Part shown: one piece after another, positions 37,636 to 49,999 of the stretch
Numbering within the stretch: the first letter of the stretch is position 1
Layout: the number at the start of each line of letters is the position of its first letter
Assembly: GCA_025506515.1 (NCBI GenBank)
Contig: CM046457.1
Span: 37,334,231-37,398,230, forward strand
DNA from: Flaveria trinervia
Lineage: Eukaryota > Streptophyta > Magnoliopsida > Asterales > Asteraceae
Length of the DNA stretch: 64,000 bases
Direction: 5' to 3'
Translations under genes and position numbers: made by a program
Notes under the pieces: generated by a model
What the model was told of the DNA's origin: nothing
The model's input: only the letters and a program-made list of their open reading frames with translations
The model's database searches: none

Positions 37636-40255
37636 TTCTTTTTGCTTGCAGGTTCATGGTACGTAGACAGCGGATGCTCCTGACAAATGACTGGAGATCG
37701 TTCCCTCCTTCATGACTTCAAGCACATACAAGAAACTACTGTGGCATTTGGTGGAGATTCAGAAGGTGGTAGAATTACAGGAGAAGGATCTGTGACAAAC
37801 TGGATGCTGAGCTTTGACAGAGTGAAATACTGTGAACAACTGAATTTCAATCTACTAAGCGTGTCTCAGATCTATGACGAGAAATATTCCACTCACTTTA
37901 CAGACACTCATTGCTACATCCTGAAACCTGGATTTCAGATCTCTGAAGAAGGGGTTGTCTTAAAGACACCTAGGAAAAATAATAAATATGTCTTAAACCT
38001 ATGTCCCGCATTACCTAAAGAAGAAACATGTCTTTTTTCTAAAGCATCATTTGATGAGTCACAGCTTTGGCATAGACGTTTGGGGCACACAAAATTTAAA
38101 AATATGAACAAGTTGGTCAAAGGAAACCATGTCATTGGTCTTCCTCAAAAATAATTTAATTTTATTGATCAATGTTCAGCGTGCCTCAAAAGGAAAACAA
38201 CACAAATCGTCTCACAAAACCAAGCTTGTGAACACTAACAATACTCCATGAAGCTACTTCACATGGATCTATTGGGACCAACTCATGTAATGAGTATGGG
38301 AAAGAAACAATATTGTTTAGTGATCATTGATGACTTTTCACGATTCGCATGGGTGTTCTTCCTACTTCATAAAATGAGGCATCCCAAATCATACAAGATT
38401 TTATCACTAAAATTGAAAATCAACTTGATCTTAAGGTCAAAATAATAAGAAGTGATAATGGTACTGAGTTCAAGAATGAAAGTATGAGTTATTTTTGTAC
38501 AACCAAAGGCATTGCTCATCAATTCAGTGCAGCTAGAACTCCTCAACAAAATAGGGTACCTAAAAGGCGAAATAGAACACTGATTGAAGCAGCAAGAACG
38601 ATGCTAGCCGATGCTAAACTGCAAATCACCTTCTAGGCAGAAGCAGTTAACACATCGTGCTTTGTACAAAATCGAACTCTGATTGTTAAAGAAAGTAACA
38701 TGACACCTTATGAACTGATCATTCATAGGAAACCATTTATTGGACTCCTCAAATCATTTGGTAGTCCTGTCTTAATATTAAACACCTGAGACTATTTGGG
38801 AAAATTTTCGTCCAAGTCTGATGAAGGATTCTTTGTAGGTTATTCTTATGTTTCAAAGGCTTATAGAGTGTTCAATCCTAGATTGAACATTATTGATGAA
38901 TCTACAAATGTTCAATTCAAGGAACATTCGTTTCCCAAATCTTCAAATGGTCCTGACTGGTTGTTTGATATGGACACGTTTACAAAATCATTTGACTAAT
39001 TTCACTTGTTTGATGTAGGAAATATACATTCAAGTGATACTTCGTCAGCTGTAGAAAGAAGAGATAATTATCCATTGATTCCTCCTACATTTGATGAACA
39101 CATGAATGAAGATGTTCCTCTTCAAGCTGATCCCATCCGTAACAGAAACAGAAGTTGACAATCTTCATAATTCAACAACAGTACCAGATGAATGTGCCTC
39201 TGACCATAATGAATTGAATGTCTTCAATCTTGATATAACTATTGCTCGTGACACCATTCCAACCACAAGAATACACAAGAATCATCCGGTTGAAACCATT
39301 ATTGGTGATCTTAATGAGAGGGTGACAAGAAGCAAATCCAGTATTGCAAACATTTGTTTTTTCTCATGGTTTCTATGTCAAACAGTACCCAAAAACATCA
39401 AAGAGGCTCCTCAAGACAATAGTTGGATAGAAGCAAAGCAGGAAGAATTGCTACAATTCAAGAAGCAAGAAGTATGGCAACTGGTAGATCTTCCCGAAGG
39501 ACAATACCCTATCGGTACCAGATGGCTGTACAGGAACAAAACAGATGATAGAGGGATCGTCATCAGAAACAAAGCTAGACTAGTGGCACATGGATACACT
39601 CAAGAAGAAGGAATCGACTACGACGAAGTGTTTGCACCTGTTGCCAGACTAGAAGCAATCAGAATCTTTCTTGCATATTCTGCATCCATGAAATTTACTG
39701 TTTATCAAATGGATGTAAAGTGTGCCTTCCTGTATGGAAAGATTGCTGAGGATGTCTATGTGAGTCAACCACCTGGCTTTGAAGATCCAGATTTCCCTCA
39801 CAGAGTTTACAAGCTTGACAAAGCTCTGTATGGTCTTCATCAAGCACCAAGAAAGTGGTATGAGACTCTATCATCCTTTCTTCTTGAACATGGGTATGAA
39901 AGAGGAAATATTGATCAGACTCTCTTTAGAAGAAAAAGAGGAAAAGATATGCTGTTAGTCCAGATGTACGTGGATGACATTATATTTGGCTTGACAAACA
40001 AGCAACTCTGCAAAGAATTTGAAGACCTTATGCACTAAAAGTTCTAAATGAGTGCTATGGGGGAACTCACCTTCTTTCTAGGGGTGCAAGTCCAACAGAG
40101 AGCAGATGGAATCTTCATCAATCAATCAATATATGTAGAAACCATATTGAAGAAATTTCACTTTGCTAACTGTCAGTCTATGAGAACTCCTATGGATACT
40201 AAAATGATGATTGGACCTGATCCTGAAGGCAAATCAGCGGATCAGACTCACTATC
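37636..40255 (+). pseudogene. Family B pol, part 1 (protease to RT)
   Basis: It starts FFLLAGSWYVDSGCS: an aspartic protease active site followed at once by TGA (37681), probably from a CGA arginine codon. Then come pre-integrase (LWHRRLGHTKFKNMN, about 38068), integrase (MDLLGP about 38260; RSDNGTEF about 38450), and reverse transcriptase in one long frame at 39106-40038 (IGTRWLYRNK, QMDVKCAF, intact YVDDIIFG at 39967). In the integrase the glutamate of the VERR-type motif reads K (VPKRR, about 38560) and TAG interrupts at 38634. RNase H begins at 40048. The gene is cut at 40255 by solo LTR C2. Confidence 0.9.
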
Positions 40256-41183
40256 TGTTGGGTGTTTGTAAGAACAAGATACATAGTTTAACCATTTAAA
40301 CTTTGTAAAAACGCAGCGGAAACAAGCTTTTATTACATGCTTTGTAAATGAAAATTCGGGTTTCATCTAGATTTTAAAGTTACAAACAAATCCAAGAACA
40401 AAGGAGCTTATATATGTGAATAAGACTAGCTATGTCAACACAAACTAGAACATTATGGACAGCCATAAAGAGGCTACCATAAACTACTTTCAGCAACAAA
40501 ATTTCGAGATTAAGAAGGATATGTTCCAAGAAACGACTAAGGCACCAAAGGAGGTCCTCTCAAGTTTGCATACCCCAAGCTCTATAGCAAATGCACCTTT
40601 GTTGGTAGGATTCTCCCACACTAAATCGCAAGAAATAGGCTGCTGAAACACCCTTTTTCAGCCTTATCTTTCTTCTAAGATGAGAGAAGAAGAACTACTC
40701 TTGCATGTATGAGAGAGAGAAGAAGATGGGAGTGTGTGTCTAGTCATAAGTGATTGTTATTTTCAAAGGCAACAAGGACTTTCTTACCCTTGAGGGCGGC
40801 CGAAAAAACTCTTTAAAAGAGGTTTCCCCCCATTTTAAAACACCCACTAAAATAACAACTAGTTACATAATAAGTTGTATAATTAACCTCTTAATTATAA
40901 AACTTAAACACACTATTATTATTTGATGTTATTTAACCAACTTAAATAACATTCTAAATAACATCCATGAACAAAATATCCATATAAGTTGTTCTTTCTC
41001 ACATACAACTTATTTAGAAAACCCATTATCTAAATTGGTGTAATGACTTAATTGTATGATCATATCATCAATTTAAATACATGTTGGTATTTGCTAAGCT
41101 TGTTATTGGGTATGACCCGAATTGGATCATGACGTATTAACCACATCAATGTTCTATGTGTCTTGGGCACAAAGAAACCAACA
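40256..41183 (-). mobile_element. Solo LTR of family C (C2)
   Basis: 928 bp with ends TGTTGG and CCAACA, flanked by perfect CTATC duplications (40251-40255, 41184-41188). It matches C1 throughout: GCAGCGGAA near the left end, CTCTTGCATGTATGAGAGAG-type sequence, GGCGGCCGAAA, and the end ACATCAATGTTCTATGTG. The C2 sequence TATGACCCGAATTGG shows the unoccupied site into which D inserted in C1. Orientation is minus by analogy with C1. Confidence 0.9.
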
Positions 41184-41188
41184 CTATC

Positions 41189-41844
41189 GATCAATGATCG
41201 GTTCACTTATGTATCTAACAGCGAGTAGGCCTGACATTATGTTTGGTGTTTGTGTGTGTGCCAGATATCAAGCTGATAAAAAAGAATCATATGTGAACGC
41301 AGTCAAGAGGATATTCAGATATCTTAAGGCCAAACCAGCTCTTGGGTTATCGTATCCAAAGGAAGGAGACTTTAATCTCTATGCCTACACAGACAGTGAT
41401 TATGGAGGAAGCAACTTCAGCAGAAAATCCACCTCTGGTGGTTGTCAATTTCTTGGTCCCAAACTAGTATCTTGGCAATGCAAGAAGCAGAAAAATATAT
41501 CTGTGTCCACCGCAGAAGCTGAGTATATTGCTGCATCAGCATGTTGCTCTCAAGTACTCTGGATTCAAAACCAAATGCTTGATTATGGTTTTAACTTCTT
41601 GCACCCACCAATTTCTATTGACAACACATCAATTGTTTTTATAACTAATAATCCAGTTCAGCACTCAAAAACAAAACATATTGAGATTAGATATCACTTT
41701 TTGAGAGGCTGTGCTCAAAAAGGTTTAATCAAATTGATTCAAGTACCAATTGAAAATCAATTAGCTGTTTTGTTTACTAAGGCATTTGAACCTAGTAGGT
41801 TTAAATTCCTGGTTTAGTCAACTGGCATGATTAACCTTGAGTAA
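41189..41844 (+). pseudogene. Family B pol, part 2 (RNase H)
   Basis: Resumes after C2 with RSMIGSLMYLTASRPDIMFG, the conserved link before RNase H. RNase H motifs: DSDYGG (about 41394), WQCKKQ, STAEAEYIA (about 41508) and KTKHIEIRYHFLRG (about 41672). A TAG at 41815-41817 precedes the usual end (INLE, TAA 41842-41844). Apart from C2 and this stop, this part is well preserved. Confidence 0.85.
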
Positions 41845-43960
41845 CAACCATGAAAAACAAAAAAAAACAATTAAAAACATAAGAAAACCACAAAAAGAAA
41901 TCAAGTTTGATGAAGAAAAGAATTCTTTGGGAAATATATAATTACAGTCGTATATCATTCACTGTGCTTAATTTCAAAATGTGAAAGACTGAATTGACTT
42001 ACCAGATATGTTGGTAGGCTCAACTTGTAAGAAAAGATACATGCAGTGATGAATTAAAGACTTATTCAATTGGGAAACACTCATCACAAAGTACGAGTAT
42101 GTATTGGATTATCTAAATGCATATCTGTGTAGTAACCTAAACACACCAGGTAATTATACTTTATGAATCTCTTTCACCACATCATGTTTTGCTAAGCGAA
42201 GACCTGATGAAACTTGCACATAGTGCAGATGTTATGATCCAAAAGATTCCCAATGTGGAACACATCAAAAATTTGATGAATCAACAAAAGTAATACATTC
42301 CAAGTGAATGAACAAAAGAATCCTATCATGGATCACCTTCCAAAGTGAAGTGAAAAGAATCCCAATGTGGATCATCATGGAAAAGGATCAAAGTAAAAGA
42401 ATCCCAATGAGGATAAGTGAAAATGAGATTTCATAACGTAAGTGACCTCGTAAGAAAAGCTGTGAAAAAGTTGTACCATGCATTGTATAAGGATGGTTGA
42501 TCATTCCATGCTTATGTGTGTGAGGTACACATTGAATAACTAAATTAACCAAAACATGATAAAAGTCATTTGCATCAAAATATCAACCAAGTATGAGTTT
42601 AAGAGGACAAACATACCTTCAATCTTCAAGTTCATGATCATGTCCATTTAATCATAAAGGATGCACAAGTATAATGTAAGACTGATATGATCCCAACAAA
42701 AGAGATAATTCTCTTCATTATTAATAATCAAAATAATATTCAAAAGGTTTTAAATCTTTAAAGTTTCTATCCAAATATGGATATAAACTTTAGGGGGAGT
42801 AATTTAAAATTTTGAGTAAGTCCAAAATTTTTGTTTATTAACTTAACTTTGAAAACAAAACAAAAGAATTTTGCTTGGTGTTGTTGCAAAAAGTCATACC
42901 ATTATATCTCAGCTTATGCGGATTCTTAGAAGCATGATAAGTCCAAGATCTGTCAAAATTGGGAAACTTGTATCACTTGTGACATACAAGTCAATCCAAG
43001 CAAAAATTGACAACTTCAACAGTCAACTTAATAAGAACAAATCAATCAAAGAAAAAATCAATCAAGGACAAATCTTCATAAGATGAAAAATCAATTCAAT
43101 CACATTAACTTATGATTAAGTTCAAAAGTTAATGCAGGTAAGTGCGTTGGTTAATGCGGGTGAAGGTAACCGATGCATGTAATTAATGTGGGTACGAGTA
43201 TACTTTCAAGTGCAACTAATGCGGACAATGATTTTACTCTACCGCATTAGTGTGATAAGTAAAATGTGGATTTTACTCTACCGTATTTGCTACCGTAGTC
43301 AAATGCTGATGAACATCTCTCTCGCATCTCCTATAATGCAATGCTGACCACGTGTTGTCAACCGTATTTGGTGCAGTCGCACAAATGCCGATTGACTTTG
43401 CTCTATCGCATTTGCCATAGTCTATAAATACGGATAGGATGAAACAAGTAACAACACTACCGAATTTTCTATGGTGTGTCAATGCTGATGAACAAAATCA
43501 CAAGTTATTCTTCCGCATTTACTACAGTACAAATGCGGATAGTCAATGTTTTCAAATTTTAATTTCCGCATTTGCAACAGTACGCAAATGCGGTTCGTAT
43601 AAATCAAAAGTATCAAAGCTTCCACATTTACAACAGTAGCCAAATGCGGATAGTCAAAGTCAAAGTTTGTCTTCCGTATTTGCTATAGTTAACAAATGCG
43701 GAAGACCAAAAGTCAAAAAAAATTTTACCCTTTCGCATTTGATGCAGTGGTGACCGCATTTGCTCTTAAACTTGTAAAATCTTTCAAAATGCATTATTTG
43801 ACTCTTTAAAGGAATTTAAACGGGTCATTTAATACTTTTCAAATTTGAGAGACTTTATAGTGAGACAAGCGCAAATACATAGTACACCATCTTCGGTCAT
43901 CTTCATCATCAATCTGCTCTTGTTATCGATTCTGAAACCACATTTGTATCGGAAACAAGG
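41845..43960 (+). promoter_or_regulatory. B1 pol-ORF3 spacer: repeats, palindrome array, TATA-like box, leader exon
   Basis: No gene is seen here. 42236-42430 has about four degenerate copies of AAGAATCCCAATGTGGATC-like sequence. 42790-42801 holds TTAGGGGGAGTA, matching the true purine tract of this family. 43140-43765 is an array of CCGCATTT/AAATGCGG palindromes, for example 43669-43681 with 43694-43706. TTTATAG lies at 43854-43860, in a sequence block conserved in B2. A leader follows up to ACAAG at 43960, where a GT-AG segment begins. I infer an internal promoter and leader exon for ORF3. Confidence 0.5.
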
Positions 43961-44384
43961 TGAAATTTCCATAAAAAATTTAATCAAGACCTAAGTTTCA
44001 GACTGTTAAACCTAAATCAAACAATGAACCAAGTGATAATGAAGAGCATAAAAACATGTCTTATTAATGTAACATAATACACCTTTTCGACTTCAATGAG
44101 CATGCAAATCAACAGAAATTCTTCTCATCATGAAAACCTTAACATTCATGTTTGTTGTAAGAACAAAGCATGATGAAAAATGAAAAATGTGTAACAAATC
44201 AATGAGACAACATCTCATTAATGGTTCAAACATAGAAACTGTGATTGTTGAATAACAAACTCACCATTTGCTATGAAAACAATGACACAGTAATGTCAAA
44301 AGTTCATTTGTGACCATTAATGTCAAACTGATAAATGACACTCATAAGTTTTCATTAAAACTGACACACATGTCTCTTATGCAG
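43961..44384 (+). other. Probable spliceosomal intron in the ORF3 leader of B1
   Basis: This 424-bp AT-rich segment begins GTGAAATTTC and ends TCTCTTATGCAG. The flanks read ACAAG and ATTACATGG; in B2 these are directly joined (ACAAGATTACATGG, minus strand about 15262-15278) with no gap or extra base. There is no target duplication at the borders. GT-AG ends, AT richness, a pyrimidine-rich 3' end and exact absence in a related copy indicate an intron lost through reverse transcription of spliced RNA. The ATG lies 6 bases after the acceptor. Confidence 0.7.
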
Positions 44385-44389
44385 ATTAC

Positions 44390-47300
44390 ATGGCAAATCT
44401 TTCATGGGCAAGCTCCATAATGTCAGTGGTTTTTTAAACCCTGATGTGCTTGAAGCTGAAGGACTTAGAGATATGATTAGATTCTTATCTACCACAAGGG
44501 TAGCTTATGCTATCACTGTGAGACCCACCATCTATGAGAATCTCATCAGGTCCTTCTGGAACTCAGTTGAAGTAAATGAAGCTGATGGTGTTAGAACATT
44601 AACTGGGAGAATCAACAATGATCACACTCTGATCATCACTGAAGATTCTATTAGAAGATGCTTACAATTCGGTGATGATGCTAATGCACCTCTGGAGCTA
44701 GATGACGAAGAAATAACCATATTGTATTGCTGAAATTGGTTATGAAGGAGGATATGAAGCAAAACAAATTATTAAAGGACTGGTTGATCTGCCTTGGAGA
44801 AAACTAATTCATATGTTTTAGCACTGTCTATCCAAGAGAAAGATAGGATGGAATGACATTCCAGTTATCACATCCTCAACAATCTGTGCTTTCTTCAATA
44901 ACAATTCAATATTTCTACCTATGTTTTCAAGCCTGATATCAAACATTCAAGAAGGTAGAAGATACAAGTTCTTGATGTATCCGAGATTCATTCAATGCCA
45001 GATCAATGAATCATTCCCTGATATTGCTAATGAGGGACCAGTGCTTGATATTCCTCACTATGATGCAAGATCTTACAAATACATTAAGAAGAGGGATCCA
45101 AGAAACTTTTACAGTGGCGCTCACTTACCTCTTCTTCCATGGATGATTTAGCAGACAAATCAAGAAGGTCAAGCACAAGAACAACCCACTCCACAACCAT
45201 AACCACAACCCACTGCACAACCATCACCACAACCAACACCACAACCAACACCACAAATAACACCACAACCTACACCTCAAACAACCCCACAACCATCACT
45301 AATATCACCACCTCATCAATCTCCAATATTACCATCTCATCAATCACCAACATCACCATACCAACCTTTGCCCACCCATGATTACCCTACTTAAGTTGGA
45401 GGATCAACTAGTGCTTCTAAAGCATCCAAATCATCTTCTGATAAGGAGGATCATCATACTCAAATGCCTGTAAAGAGAGCAACTTCTGAGACTGCTCCCT
45501 CAGAAAGCTTTGCTGAATCCAATGAAAACGGGCCTGATGAAAAAGGTGAACTTATATCTGAGCTCTTACAAAGGATGGAAAGGATCTTAAATAGAAGGGC
45601 CAGAATCATTGATGATAGAATTCTAAAGCTTGATGAACAGGAGTAGGAGTTGAAAGAGCTTAAAGAAAAACATGAAGCTGAGAAGAAGGAGAAAGAGAAA
45701 GAACTTAAAAACTTAAAAGTTGCACTCAATAATTCAAGAGAAGAAGTGAGTTGACATGTTGACACTCTTGCCATTCAAACCATTGCAATGGAAGAACAAG
45801 AGAACATTATAGAAGAACAAGCTGAAATCATCTCTAATCTTGAAAAAGAAATTCATAGCAAAAACAAAAGGATCTCTGAACTTGAGCTGATAATTAAGAT
45901 TCAAAGAAGTGCAGTGGCTGATGAAAGGAAAGATAAATAAGAAAAGGTTGATAATGATGAGAACCAGTCTGTCTCTGACAATGAAGTACAAGAAGAAGAT
46001 ACAAGTCAAACAAAGCATGAGGAACAAAGTCTAGAGATGGTGATTTACTCTGGAAAAACAGATGCTGCTCACACTGAGAAAGCTGAATTTGAGGAACTTT
46101 TCAATGCTTTAGACAGCTTTACATATGAAGAATTCAGTGTAGATGATGATTTTTTGGAATTTGTGAACAATCAAAGGACTTATTCTGACCCTATTGTATT
46201 CATCCCCAAATCTCTAGTTCCTTTGGAGAAAGAGTTGAGCATGCAGATTGTCCATGTTGTGTCACTGACTGAAGAACAAAAAGAAATGATAAGGGAAATA
46301 TGGGAAAAGGAAACAAAAAGAAAAAGAAATGGAAAAGGAAAAAGAAAAAGAGAAGGAGGAAATAGAAGTGAATGTTCAAGAACAAACCACACCTAAGAAA
46401 ATGTCTGAAGTGATTGAAAAGGCTGAAACTTCAAGTCCACAACTTCAAACATGTTCAAGAAAGAGAAAATATCTAGCTGAAAAGGCTAAGGGTAAAAGAC
46501 CAGTGATTGAAAAAGAAAGTGTTAAGAAATAGAAATATGATCCAAGAAGCCCAGCAGCAATTGCTGAGTTTCTTAAAGAACATGAGCAGGCTGAAGCTCA
46601 GTTAAAGAAACCAGCTATTACCATTGATCTAGAAGAAGGAGAGATAGCTAGTGGATATGATGCTGAAAAGGATGTTCATATGGACAGTCCTATGAAAACA
46701 GAACAAGCAGTGGAAGAAATGGTGACAAAAGCCCAAACTGATGACTTAATGATCAAAGCAATGTAATTGATTAATCAAGGGTATGATCTAGATGAAGTAT
46801 TTGGGATGACCTATAAAGGAATGAAGGAAGAGGAAGATAAAGTGAAAAAGTTGCTAGATCCAAATGTTGAAACAAAATATGAAAAAAGCAATCACCAAAG
46901 ATGTTCCAGTGCATAAAGAGTCTTCTATGAAGAAACCAACTGGGTATGAAAGACCATTGTCAAGAAAGGTTCCCCTACCCAAACTATCTTCAATGAAGAA
47001 ATCATCCCCAACTCATGAACCACTATTTCCTGATCCTTATAGTACGTCAGATAAGGAAATGAAGGATTACCTCATCAGTCAAGGCTTAACCAAAAGAAAA
47101 TTGGCAAACATGAAGACTAACTCACTAAAAGCTACAACACTTAGGTTGATAAATGAAAAGAAAGAAAAGTTAAAGAAGTTAGAAGAAGAAATGCTCAATC
47201 AAAAGCCAAGATCAAGAGTATCTACACAAGACATGAATCTTACTCATAAAGATCAAGACTATCTGGCACCTATTATTCATAGATATCCAGAGTGGTTTGC

Positions 47301-48348
47301 TGAACCCTCCCAACTGAAACTTCAGGAAGGGTTGATCACTGCTGAGATGATTAGAGGTGTATCCACTCCAAGAGGCAAAATAGACCAGGAAATTATTGCT
47401 TGGAAGTATGATAGTTCATGGAATATGTTTATGGTTAAAAAGATCTCTAGTCTAGTGCAATTTTTTACAGAGTACTCTGCTCTGGTAAATGCACTTGAGA
47501 TTCATGACCTAAAAGAACATGCTAATCTGGAGCTGATCAACCATAATGCTGTGTTTAGAGGATATGAATTTGAAGGTACACATAAAATGTTGAAGAGAAC
47601 CAACAACTTCAATTCATTAAAAGCAACATGTATGATAAAAGACAAAACTTTCAAGAACCCTCTAGAGATGAAACTGACAAAACCATCTGAAGAAGTAGTG
47701 TTTCCATAACTTAGAGTGAAACCTACTAAATCATTGAAAAGAAAAATGGTGGTCGGTAGACATTCCTCAACACCAATCTCAAATGTTTATTATTATTAGT
47801 AGACCTATGAATTGGTGATTGAGAGGAAGTGGGGAGGAAAAGAAGGTGCTGAAATCAAATTGTTCAGTGGCTATGAAGTAAGACTACTAGATCAATCATA
47901 CATTCAATACATATACATAAGGCACTTCAGAGAGATATCAAACAAATTAGGTCAGAAGATCACATTTCTTTCTAAAGTGTATAAAAATATTGAAGATGGC
48001 TTATGATCAGATTAGTGCAAAGAGGGAGATAAGGAAGAAGAAGAAGACACCTTACAGTTGAGCAACATTGTCAAACTTGCAGTTGATGTAGATGTTCTCT
48101 TTTGATTCAACAGGGATGGGCTATCTACAGTGTCTATTTGGGAACCAATATCACTAAAAGAAACTACACTTGAAGCCATTCATAATATAAGCAGAAGAAG
48201 ATTCATGTACTAAGCAAGGATAAAATGTCAGATGCTCAAGCTTTGTTAACATGATCAAGGAAATTTAGATCCAAGTCAAGCAGCACCTTTACACCACCAG
48301 AAAGAACCTAGTAGAATCATCAAAACATCAATCACTCCCAAACATTGA
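44390..48348 (+). pseudogene. Family B ORF3 (B1 copy), broken
   Basis: The ATG at 44390 matches the B2 start (MANLSW). A short loss near 44402 shifts frame, and the best N-terminal frame is 44404-44733, with the blocks IRSFWNS, NNDHTLIITEDSIRRCL, then GYEGGYE (about 44740), GWNDIP (about 44848) and YPRFIQ (about 44978). A Q/P/T repeat-rich stretch follows (45140-45400), then lysine- and glutamate-rich coiled-coil-like sequence (45464-46540), then a conserved C-terminal frame (46864-47709; RYPEWFAEPS, WKYDSSWNMF) and 47812-48006. It ends KH-stop at 48348. Several frameshifts and stops. No signal peptide or membrane helix is visible. Function unknown. Confidence 0.8.
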
Positions 48349-48366
48349 AGAAAACTAGTTGTAAAT

Positions 48367-48378
48367 CTAGGGGGAGTA
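48367..48378 (+). other. Polypurine tract of B1
   Basis: CTAGGGGGAGTA just before the 3' LTR. The same core occurs inside the spacer at 42790-42801. Confidence 0.75.
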
Positions 48379-49094
48379 TGGTTGCACCCTGAAAAGGATC
48401 ATACATGCCACTCAATGGGTGATTTGATGATTGCTCTACGGAATTCCTTTAAGTCCAAGAAGAAATGCGGATGAAAATTCTGCTAAGAAAAAGAACAAGT
48501 GTTGTCTTCCGCATTTGTCAATGCGGAAGACAAATGCAAAATGGAAAAGTACTTGCTCTTTCGCATTGACAAATGCGAAAGACTAAAAGTTAATGCGGAT
48601 AAGACTTGCTCATCCGCATAGACAAATGCGGATGAACCGAACAAATAAGCATAGTATTTGTTCATCCGCATGAACCATGCGGATGACCAACATACTAATG
48701 CGGATGATCAAATGAAGAAATGATGATAAAGTTAACTCATCCGCATTTGTCAATGCAGATGAACAAGCAAAGATGCGGATGAAGACTTAGACTAGTTCTG
48801 ATGTAATAGTTCAGGGGGGTAGTTTAGTCATTTGTAAAAGGCATCTTATCTGCCTATCAATAGAATAGATAACCTCATACTTGAGGACGACTGATAGAAG
48901 AGAATTTTGTTGTAATTATTCTTTGTAATTATCAACTTTCATATATAGATACAAAAGCATTTATGAGTAATTTATTGCATTGAATGAGTCTTTTGATGTT
49001 TGTTTCCGCCATGATTGTTGTTTCCGCATTCAATCATGACTGATTCTTATCATATTGAGTCATAATAAGAATTCACTCTTACTAACCCTAGTCA
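48379..49094 (+). repeat. B1 3' LTR
   Basis: A 716-bp LTR from TGGTTGCACCC (one changed base) to CCTAGTCA. It has the family palindromes, a mutated TATA region (CTATCAATAG) and a duplicated TTTCCGC stretch near its end. It shares diagnostic variants with the B2 5' LTR rather than with the B1 5' LTR. Confidence 0.85.
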
Positions 49095-49147
49095 CATGTG
49101 TTTGTAGAAAATAACATTTAAACCAATATGAATCATGAAAGTTGACA

Positions 49148-49999
49148 TTAGGTTTGCCTAGCATCCCTCTTATTTCTCAACTCTTTGAGAAGGTTGGACA
49201 ATTGCTTTTCCAATGTCCTATACACCACACTCAAAGCATGGATGTTCTCCGTTACCTTGGCTTTAAGCTTAGGATTTGGACGTTCCACTTTAGCCTTCCT
49301 TCCCTTCCTTTGAGGTACCCTTTCCTTTGGCAACATTTTCTGTGGGATTGAGGTAGGCCTTTTTCTTGTTGCCTCCCTCATGATTGAGAGAAGATGTAGA
49401 ACCTTTCTATCATCCTGCTTGGTTGTTTAAGCATTTCGGAAGCTCACCAATGCTCTTGTCCCGCCCGTCTTAGTGTAATTCCTTATGAACGTCTCAAATC
49501 TTTTACTAGGCCATTAAGGATGAATAGTGGCCAATCCTTTGAGATCGGGAAGTAAGCCTCTTGAGGCGATCAATGTGGCTTTTCATCTTAAGTAAATAAG
49601 ATATACCGATTGGTTTCTCCATGCGCACAGGTAAATCACTGAACCGTTCGAATGCGGCTCTACCTAGCTTGGTGAAGGAACATTCCTTCAACTGGATAAT
49701 AGTCATATGCCCCATGATGCCCCAAATCATTTGGATGTTCGGAATCATAATTCCCAACATGAGGTGGAAACCTGCATAGAATCCTCAGTATACTCAAGCC
49801 AATATATAGGCCCAACATCCCAGGATCAGGTTGGGTCAGGAATGGATCGTCAAGGATAGGCCTTTTCTTGTTGAGAAACATTCTAAAGTTCAAAACGTCC
49901 ATAAGTTATTATGTTAAGATGATCCTCTCTAAGATGGTTGTCACGATAGGGTATGAATGGTCGGGTGGGTAGCATTCTTTGTTTACGTTCATTCTACAA
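49148..49999 (-). pseudogene. Unidentified minus-strand ORF remnant
   Basis: Three frames follow one another on the minus strand. Before 49902 a frame reads YPPDHSYPIVTTILERIIL, then two stops. 49660-49902 reads MDVLNFRMFLNKKRPILDD and continues to VGNYDSEHPNDLG. A frameshift leads to 49506-49660 (ERFSDLPVRMEKPIGISYLL), and 49148-49381 is lysine/arginine-rich. Together they look like one protein of about 280 residues broken by shifts. I do not recognise the family. The orientation matches the family C element I infer around it, so it could be that element's ORF. It is not a copia gag as I know it. Confidence 0.4.

Larger units (their letters stand above)
21059..49094 (+). mobile_element. Family B element B1, interrupted twice
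   Basis: A Sirevirus-like copia element: 5' LTR (21059-21710), primer site, gag (split by A1), pol (split by C2), long spacer, ORF3, purine tract and 3' LTR (48379-49094). Without A1 and C2 it is about 14.6 kb, long for copia elements mainly because of the ~2.5-kb spacer and ~4-kb ORF3. The LTRs differ at many places, so it is old. Flanks: right side CATGT (49095-49099); the left start is lost in the head-to-head junction, so no target duplication can be shown. Confidence 0.9.
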
